This document shows positions 48,416-64,000 of a stretch of 64,000 nucleotides of DNA, in pieces. Positions within the stretch are counted from its first letter, which is position 1. Each line of letters starts with the position of its first letter. The stretch comes from Pomacea canaliculata (Eukaryota; Mollusca; Gastropoda; Architaenioglossa; Ampullariidae). The stretch lies in NCBI RefSeq assembly GCF_003073045.1, contig NC_037601.1, positions 22,790,150 to 22,854,149 on the forward strand, read 5' to 3'. Under the pieces are notes generated by a model that was not told the origin of the DNA, did not search any database, and saw only the letters and a program-made list of their open reading frames with translations. The translations under genes were made by a program, and so were the position numbers.

Positions 48416-49375
48416 GTTTACAGTGTGCTGTAGGACTACGTGTACCTGCACTGACAGCAGCAAGAATAGTCAGGGTCGTGACTAGCAGTACGCTCACGCA
48501 AAGGCAAGACCTAAAGATTGTCAGTGAAGATGCTAATGGTTTTGTACGACATATCAGTTGAACATAAAACTAGTGCCACAGATAATTCAAGAGAAAAAAT
48601 CCCAGTATCTACAGTTGTATGTTTTGTTGGATTTGTGTTCTCCCGTATTAAAAGCGGATTGATTTTTTCTGTCCGGACGGAAGCGAATGGTATCGCCCGT
48701 GCGAGGGAAGGTAGGAGTACACAGCGTTGACTGCTAGCGGTCAGTCGTCTCCATTTACTACCCGGACAATAGGTGGGGTAGAGATCATAGGCACTGCCGA
48801 CTGGCTGGCAATAAAACGTCTTCCTCGCCCAGTACTTGCTGTAGGCCTGTAGGGTCTGAGAGCTGAGGTGAAACGACTTAATTTGTATCTGAACATACTG
48901 TCATGGTTAGACCATGGACGTGTATGATATTAGTTCGTGGTTAGACTGAATGTATTCTCAACAAACAAACAAAACTAGAATATATAAAGGAGAGAAAGAT
49001 GAACAGCGGAAATGATACAAACATAAAGACAACGGAATTTTCAAACTTTATTTTTATTGCTTGTTTGTCTTTCTCTACATCTCGATCTTTTCTTTCTTTC
49101 CTCATAAGCGGGGATATCCGTATACGGCTTGTAGTCCGTGCTTACATGTACGGTCTATGTGTGCATGCCACTCAAATTTTGAGTGCGACGTGCATGTACG
49201 CTAGTGTCCACACTGTATTATCATTATTTTATTTTCCAGTTGTTATGTATACTTTGTTTCTTACACTCTGAATGTGGAAAATGACAGACGTGTCCCTCGC
49301 ATGAATACAAGTAATACAGCGATCTTTTTTCAAATAGTCCGTATTCCCAAACTGTTCAAATCAGTGAAGGTGAAA
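48416..49375. promoter_or_regulatory. Divergent intergenic region between OPLAH and NDUFS3
   Basis: A stretch of 960 bp separates the OPLAH start (minus) from the NDUFS3 start (plus), so both promoters must lie here or in unseen 5' exons. No TATA box is convincing. In-frame ATGs upstream of NDUFS3 at 49,274 and 49,301 leave its start open. Confidence 0.55.
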
Positions 49376-52608
<3,233 letters not shown>

Positions 52609-52617
52609 ATGCACATT

Positions 52618-52854
52618 AATAAAGGGTCTTTATGCCTGAGATTTTGATGTTGATTTAGTGATTAAGACTACAGTGTACTCCAAGACCGTGATTAATTTGC
52701 TGCATTTTATAGGCCTGTACATTATGTACTCAGTGAACTATTAAGTGCTTGCAAGATACGTGTGAAGTTTGATGTAAATTAAAAAAAAACATGAATGGCT
52801 ATAATTCTTTTTTTCTAGAAGAATTTGCCTTAGTGTTTAAAAATTGAAAATAAA
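52618..52854 (+). terminator. NDUFS3: NDUFS3 poly(A) signals
   Basis: AATAAA at 52,618-52,623, ten nt after the stop, and a second AATAAA at 52,849-52,854. The second leaves a more usual 3' UTR length. Confidence 0.5.
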
Positions 52855-53480
52855 ATTATTGGAAATTGTTTTCCAAACTAGTTTCTATGTGAAGACGTTT
52901 CAAGGATTAGAAATACATTGCAGAAAATATTCCAACATTTCTGCTTTGCATGTGTGTGTGTGTGCAAGTAACTGCATATTGCTTGTGAACTTATTCACCA
53001 AAACAGGCATGGGTTTTCAGTGATGCATTAGAGATGAATTTGACTGTTGGAATTTTTTTTCCATTTTCTCACTCTATTCTTCTACTTTTCACTTATTCTT
53101 CCATGTAAAAATAATTATCAATAAAAAATAAATCACAATCTTCCTTTCAAACATCTGCCGTAAAGTTCAGAAATATTTTAGTTCTTTCACCAAGCTTTTA
53201 ATTAGTTTATGAAGAGTATATTTTGTAACAGAAAAATAGACAATACACTTGAATGCATGCTATGAGCGACATCATCATTGTCAGATTAAGAAAGTGAAGT
53301 CCAAGAGTGGCATCCTCTTCTAATGAATCTCTTTATGAAGCATACACACATTTTTAACAGGCAAGGCTACTGAATGTTCAACAACCTCCATAATGGGATA
53401 AACACTTATCTCAAGAGTAGTTAAAACACAACTCGGATATTCCAAGCGATAGCACTGCTGTATACTGTAGATGGAAGATG
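52855..53480. other. Convergent spacer between NDUFS3 and BOLA3
   Basis: AT-rich sequence with a short GT run near 52,952. It holds the 3' UTR of BOLA3 on the minus strand; no clear AATAAA on that strand, but TTTAAT near 53,200 could act as a weak signal. Confidence 0.45.
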
Positions 53481-55977
53481 TCAGCTGGAAGGTGCCTTGG
53501 TGTTAAGCTGCAATCCATGCATGTTTCGAATTTCCTCTGCAAGTACCTAATGTGGAAATGCAAGTTACTCTTTAGAGAAATGATGAAACTAATGCACACA
53601 ATTAAAATAAACATTTTTGTTTTCATTTTAGGAGCTGAGACATTAAGAAAATATGGCAAGATGTGTGGTGTTATATATCAGAATTGCTAGCATTTTGGCA
53701 ACAGAAATGGCTTGCATTGAGTGTAATGAAGCACTATTTTGACAAGCACATATTTTTTTACTGACAACCATAGTCATGCTTAGGTCGATGGCAACCATTA
53801 CATTTAACAGATGACCGTGAACTGAAAAAAATACTTTGTGAAGAAAATTTTTTCTGCTCTGTTGTCACAACTCCAGTGATGGGGCACATATGCCACTGTT
53901 AGGAAATAAGCAGCTGCTCAGAAGTTGCTTTGCTCCAGTTTATAGCTACATTCCAGGGAACCCTCTAAAGCTATGACCATGGCCAATAAAGACCTCTAGG
54001 TTACCTACAGGACAATGTTTTTGTGCTTTTCCATATGCAAATCTATGTTTTGTTTCAAGGGCTATATGAAATGAGGGTGTCATCATCCTAGGGCAAGAAT
54101 CTCCTCTTTGTATTTATACAGCAATGTCCTGACTGGAGGGCCTTACTCTTGTGACGACAGTTATCAAGTGGTGTCATAACTGTGGATGTTCCTTTAATCC
54201 TGTAACTGTTGCAGTGGCAAAGATTTCCTATAGAGCAAAATCCATGAGGTCTGGTCACTGAGTCGAAACAATAGAGACAATAAGTTTGATTTCACTATTT
54301 TTGCCCCTGCAATGCCTTACCCTCTCTTCAAGAATACAACTCCTGGTTGATGGTTGCCTACCTATGATTAACAAGTCCTTGTTACCCCTTGAGGAGCATA
54401 GGGATGCAACAAGATTAACAAGTAGTGTGGGAAAATAATAATCATAGTGACTGTGGCAGAGGGAACAAAAAATGTAGATGTTGAATGTAATGAACAACTG
54501 CAGTGACAAAAAGATTGAGTGACTTTTAACCCACCTCATTGACAAGCCTATGCTGCATGACAGTCTTTTTGCCTTTGAATTCCTCTGCCTCTATGGATAT
54601 CTGGTACATAGCTCCACAACCACCTGCAGCAGTATTAAGCATTCCTTTATTGGATATGCACATTTTGATATAGTTGGATTCATAAATCACTTCATCTTGT
54701 GATAGCTTATTTCAGTCTCTTGACAGACGATTTGGGTAGTGGAGCTGCAATCTCTGTGACATGCTTTTAAATGCAAAAAATATTTTGTACTGGAAATCAC
54801 TTTATTTCAAGAAATAATACTTGACGTAAGAACTGTCCTCTCAGCACATCAGTTTTAGAATGCAGCAGTTACCACATTCCATTATATTGTCACAAATAAG
54901 TGCATAGACATAATTTATGCATGTGTACATGACAAAATGAGAAATGTAATGTTTCTCAAGAATACATGCATGTTCCATGCATCACTGTTAACTGACCCAC
55001 CTGAAATGTCAGACACTTCAATATCTTTTGCCCCAGGAAACTTTTCTTTCAACTTCGCTATAATTAGCTTTTCTCCTTCAGTCTGAAGTTTACTCGAACC
55101 ACTGTTAGGACGCACACACAATATGAGGCATTTCTTCCTCATGATATGCTGGCACATTCCATGAGCTTCCACAATCCCCGACTTGGAAACCTGAAAAATG
55201 CCAAGGTAACAATGAAAGGACATGATATATCTGACTTCTTTTAACTTTCAAAATAAAACTACAATTACCAAAAGCAGAGATTCGAAAGTGATTGATATCA
55301 TCCATTCTCGATTACGGTCGAAGTGCAAAACTTAATTTAAACGATTGTGCTGAGCCTAGGCTTGTTTCTTGAAAACACAAGGTGGTATATATATTCCCTA
55401 CTTTTTTCAAGAAACAAGCCTACAAACACCAAACATGCACAGAAAGTGGTTGGAAATAGTGTATTTTGATGACAGGCTTGAAACCAAATTAACTGTTTTC
55501 GCCTTTCCTGTATCACCTGACAACATACGTTTAGAATAAGTGCCACAGTTTTTGAATGACTTACGACTGAAATAGGTTAAACTCAATCTGAACCATTATG
55601 CGCCATGTGGTGATGTGAACAGAGAAGATCCGAACCATGACCGATCTCGACCCATCTCACCGCGACAGGCGACATAGTAGAGACAAGATTATGTAGTGTA
55701 TCTGTAAGTTTTTGGAAATATAACAGTTTGTCCTCTCTCTCCCAATAACAATTCAAGGCCGACCGACTGGTTTACAAGGAAACTTGTCACGATTCAGTAA
55801 TTCTACATGTCTATCCTAATTCTACGTGTCTAGTGGGGAAATCTCACAAAGTTACTTTGGAGAATCCTTAATTTAGAAACACTACCGTTCACATAAGATA
55901 TTTCTGCTAAATTTCCGCCAGTGTATGACTACAAACATCAATACCTGTCGTATAACGTGACAAAGGCTCCCAAACAT
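53481..55977 (-). CDS. BOLA3: BolA family member 3, mitochondrial Fe-S cluster transfer
   Basis: Four exons: 55977-55945, 55190-55001, 54623-54535 and 53546-53481. They join in phase to 125 aa. BOLA3 works with GLRX5/NFU1 in the matrix to pass [4Fe-4S] clusters to lipoate synthase and respiratory enzymes (known for the family). The BolA fold is clear: KLKEKFPGAKDIEVSDISGG, CGAMYQISIEAEEFKGK, TVMQHRLVNE, then EEIRNMHGLQL. The DISGGCGAMY segment holds the conserved Cys used as an Fe-S ligand, and VMQHRLVN the conserved His. The N-terminus (MFGSLCHVIRQVSKSG, then IMRKK) is plausible as a mitochondrial presequence. Start chosen as the only in-frame ATG of exon 1. It is head-to-head with DECR1, about 250 bp away. 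Confidence 0.92.
55357..55422. repeat. Perfect 19-bp inverted repeat (hairpin) in BOLA3 intron 1
   Basis: Arms TAGGCTTGTTTCTTGAAAA (55,357-55,375) and its exact reverse complement (55,404-55,422) are separated by a 28-nt AT-rich loop. It could be a small hairpin RNA precursor, the end of a tiny MITE, or chance. Confidence 0.85.
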
Positions 55978-56225
55978 GTTTCGGATGAACTTGACGAGCT
56001 TCGTGACACAAGCTCCCTGCTGTCCGTGACCATAAACGTGATTTGATCGCTACAGTTTGTAGTGTGAAATATTTATGTGTTCTTATTTAAAACTAGACGT
56101 CCTTATACTCTAAAGGGTCTCTATACATATTTAACTTTGTGTTTAGATTGATTCTTTCTTAATTTAAAGTTTTACAAGAAGTGTATTAGTGGAATAAAGG
56201 AAGCCTCCCATAGCAGACGAAAACA
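55978..56225. promoter_or_regulatory. Bidirectional promoter region, BOLA3/DECR1
   Basis: Only 248 bp separate the BOLA3 ATG (minus, 55,977) from the proposed DECR1 ATG (plus, 56,226). With no room for two independent full promoters, a shared bidirectional promoter is the simplest reading. No TATA box is obvious on either side. Confidence 0.6.
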
Positions 56226-61529
<5,304 letters not shown>

Positions 61530-62521
61530 TGCCATAGGATATTACATTTTCAGAAATCAACAAAATATATCAGTTGCTTGTATTTCTTGATATACCTTAC
61601 AGCTGGGGTGCCCAACCAACCCTCAAAAGTGCTTCGTTTGGCCAGCTCGTTTTAACCAGGCACACAATAGTATCATTTTTAATGTCATGATTCTGGCAAA
61701 AACCGTCATGTTCTGGCCCGCAAGATTTTATATCATTTCCACTGCAGCCCTTAGGCAAGAAAAGGTTGGGCACCACTGTCTTACAGCATTCTCATGAACT
61801 TGCACTCTCCTTTTCTTTATCCCTCTCTCTTTATCATATTCACACAAAAACGCATATTGATGTTGCTAAAGTATTAATGAAGCTAAAACTGAAACTAAGA
61901 ATTATAAACACCTATTTATAGTAGTTTTTACCCAAAGGAGGAACATTTAGTAATTTTATAATTTATATCAGAATAAAAATATTCGAAGCTTTAAAGTGCT
62001 TTTTTTTTTCCTTCAGAACATCAGGGTCTTCAAAACTAAATCAATGATTAAGCAGATAAAAAGCTGTAGGTTACAATCACTTCTTTTTGTCATTTTGAGA
62101 AGCATTAAACAATCAAGGTTTGAACTGTTTTAGATTCTGCAGGTCAAAAGCAAAAATATTGTAACTTTTTATCTGCAGACTCAGAATCTGAAACAGTTTA
62201 ACTCTTAACTGTCTAATGTGTCTCCGACTCAATCATTGATTCCATTCTACATCTCCACATGCTGATGATGGTCTTAACAAATATAGTAAATACTATTGCA
62301 GAACTCTAGTAGGTGGACAGTCTTTTGGGTTTGGTCATAATTATCCTATTTACTCTTGTACCTGTTGCCCATCCACCCATAACAGGAGCATTAAAACACT
62401 CACCCTTTATCAGTACCTACAGTCAGGGGATTTTGAGAAGTAACATGAAACATACACATGAATATAACTTACTCTTTACTCATTTGTGTGCTTGGACAGT
62501 TCATTGCATTCAAGGTCCAGG
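61530..62521. other. Convergent spacer downstream of DECR1
   Basis: Contains the DECR1 3' UTR; AATAAA at 61,972-61,977 is a possible poly(A) signal. The segment about 61,605-61,790 (CTGGGGTGCCCAACCAACC ... GGGCACCACTG) has the look of a diverged interspersed element with partly inverted ends (GGGTGCCCAAC / GGTTGGGCACC). Otherwise nothing recognised. Confidence 0.45.
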
Positions 62522-63863
62522 TCAGCTAATTTTGGTCTGCTTGTACATGCTTGCTGGCATCTTCATTATCTCCTGTTCCTTCGCATTTAACCAATCTTCA
62601 AATGGTACACCCGTTCTTGACCTCCCTAGTGATCTCAGATATGTACGCAGTGCACCTGGCTCATCAGAAGTTCTCTGATCTTCATCCTCACCCCATTCTT
62701 CTTCTTTTAAGTGACTGTAATCTCGATGTGATCGTGGTGTAACTGAGACATGGCGGGAAGCACGCTCTGCTTTCTCTTGCTGTCTTTGGGCTAGCCACTT
62801 TTCATAACCCATGCGGTCACTTTCTTCTTTCCTTCTGCATAAGAATCAGCAAAGTCTTGAGTGAACAATATGTGTGTGTGTGTGCATAAATGAACGTAAA
62901 AACAAAGACTGCAAAATTTTAAAAGAAGCAGTCTCAATTTGTTTTTAAAAGGATCACAGAATGTTTATAAAGAAGATGTTGCAAAAGATTTAAACAAATA
63001 TCCTACAACAGCTCAAGAAATAAAAGCTTAAAAGAAGGCTGCAACTGTCTCAGCAAGACAGACTCTGTAGTTTGAAAAGGATTTTAAGCATTTAAGGTTA
63101 GTAAGGCAAAATGCATGTGTTAAGGTTTGTATTTATGAAGCAGATTCACCAAACTGGATAATTTTCTATCTGCAGGTAGTGGCTAAAATCCCATATTCAT
63201 GGCCTCTGGTCTGCCTAAACAGTAATTTATTGGAGGAGGATGCTTGCAATAATTAGATATCATATATTAAAAAATACATAATTATCTCTATTATAGGGTA
63301 AACATGGTGAAGATGATGTTTGATCTAATTTAACAGAAGCAAACACTACTTCAGACTAAATAAAGTGCACCAATATGATGGTACCTGCTTATTAAATATT
63401 TTTACTGACTTCAAATCTGAGAGTAGTAAATGTCATAAAAAGTTAAACTGATCAAAGTGATCATGATAACATTCATTTTTCATTTGCAAATAGCACATGT
63501 GCAGTCTAACCCTTTTTCAGAGGTTTGTGCGCTGCTGGTTAGCCAGTTATAATAACTCCACCTACTCAGTGGCTCGATCATGATCTAGGAGTTTGTTGGG
63601 TTAACATTACTTACTGGTTTCCCACCAAAGTTAGGACAGTGTGACCCATGATAAACTGATGATGGCCATGAATATGGGTCCTATTTGTTATATCCTGGCA
63701 ATCCTGATCAAATGTCTCTTACTTTTCTTCTTCATCAATTTTCTTCTGTTTCTCTTCCTCACGAAGCTTTTTCTTCCCTTCCTTAATTTTTTCTTCAGAA
63801 TCCTTCCGCTTCTTAAGCCATTCTTCGAATGTGTCTGGTCTTTTCATTGTTTTTCCCTTTTTC
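62522..63863 (-). CDS. Coiled-coil protein with repeated EWL/DWL motifs, 3' part only
   Basis: Two exons seen, 63863-63723 and 62834-62522, joined in phase; the gene continues beyond the window. The visible C-terminal 150 aa are highly charged. They start with KRPDTFEEWLKKRKDSEEKI and a Lys/Glu coiled coil, then MGYEKWLAQRQQEKAERASR, an acidic stretch (KEEEWGEDEDQRTSDEP), LRTYLRSLGRSRTGVPFEDW, and end at KMPASMYKQTKIS-stop. The repeated F/Y-E-x-W-L element followed by Lys/Glu helices resembles microtubule- or cilium-associated coiled-coil families (CCDC181, CCDC34, MAP9 types). I cannot choose between them, so no symbol is given. Convergent with DECR1. Confidence 0.75.
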
Positions 63864-64000
63864 CTTAAAATAGCAAAACAACCTCAGAAATGTATTTGTC
63901 AGTTCTGGCACACATATTTCACATGTTCTAGGTTCTAAAGCTTTGAAACTTTATTCTTGCAAACTTTAACTGTCTGCCTGCATAAAATCTTTAATTTTTT

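Overview
This window is nuclear DNA from an invertebrate animal. Every recognisable protein gene is split into short exons with GT/AG introns. The intergenic DNA is full of microsatellites, tRNA-derived SINEs and APE-type LINEs. The protein versions and the LINE type (endonuclease plus RT with a short GATA-rich tail) suggest a lophotrochozoan, most likely a mollusc. That placement is inference, because no species marker is present. Nothing is prokaryotic: there are no operons, CRISPR arrays or phage.

Layout. (1) 1-11.6 kb: repeat-rich, relatively GC-rich intergenic DNA with at least seven simple or tandem arrays, two tRNA-type SINEs and only weak candidate exons. (2) 11.6-18.9 kb: two tandem plus-strand genes for small-conductance Ca2+-activated K+ (SK/KCNN-type) channels, with the same four-exon structure. 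Their pore exons are almost identical while the rest has diverged. (3) 20.6-48.4 kb: one long minus-strand gene for 5-oxoprolinase (OPLAH). I could place 32 coding exons whose phases all chain, except exon 26, which carries two extra bases and shifts the frame. Its introns hold several LINEs, including two related copies in opposite orientation and one LINE nested in an older one. (4) 49.4-52.6 kb: NDUFS3 (complex I 30-kDa subunit), plus strand, six exons. (5) 53.5-56.0 kb: BOLA3 (mitochondrial Fe-S cluster transfer), minus strand, four exons. (6) 56.2-61.5 kb: DECR1 (mitochondrial 2,4-dienoyl-CoA reductase), plus strand, eight exons, starting about 250 bp from BOLA3 in a head-to-head arrangement. 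(7) 62.5-64 kb: the 3' end of a minus-strand gene for a charged coiled-coil protein with repeated W-L motifs, running off the window.

Functionally, 49-61.5 kb is a compact set of three genes for mitochondrial proteins: NDUFS3, BOLA3 (in humans needed for the Fe-S maturation that complex I depends on) and DECR1. OPLAH next door is a cytosolic glutathione-cycle enzyme. OPLAH/NDUFS3 and BOLA3/DECR1 are divergent pairs; NDUFS3/BOLA3 and DECR1/coiled-coil are convergent. Base composition changes at about 19 kb, from GC-richer SK-gene DNA to AT-rich DNA. I found no clearly new biological system. The best leads are the OPLAH frameshift, the homogenised SK pore exon, the inverted LINE pair, the BOLA3/DECR1 bidirectional promoter, and a perfect 19-bp hairpin in a BOLA3 intron.
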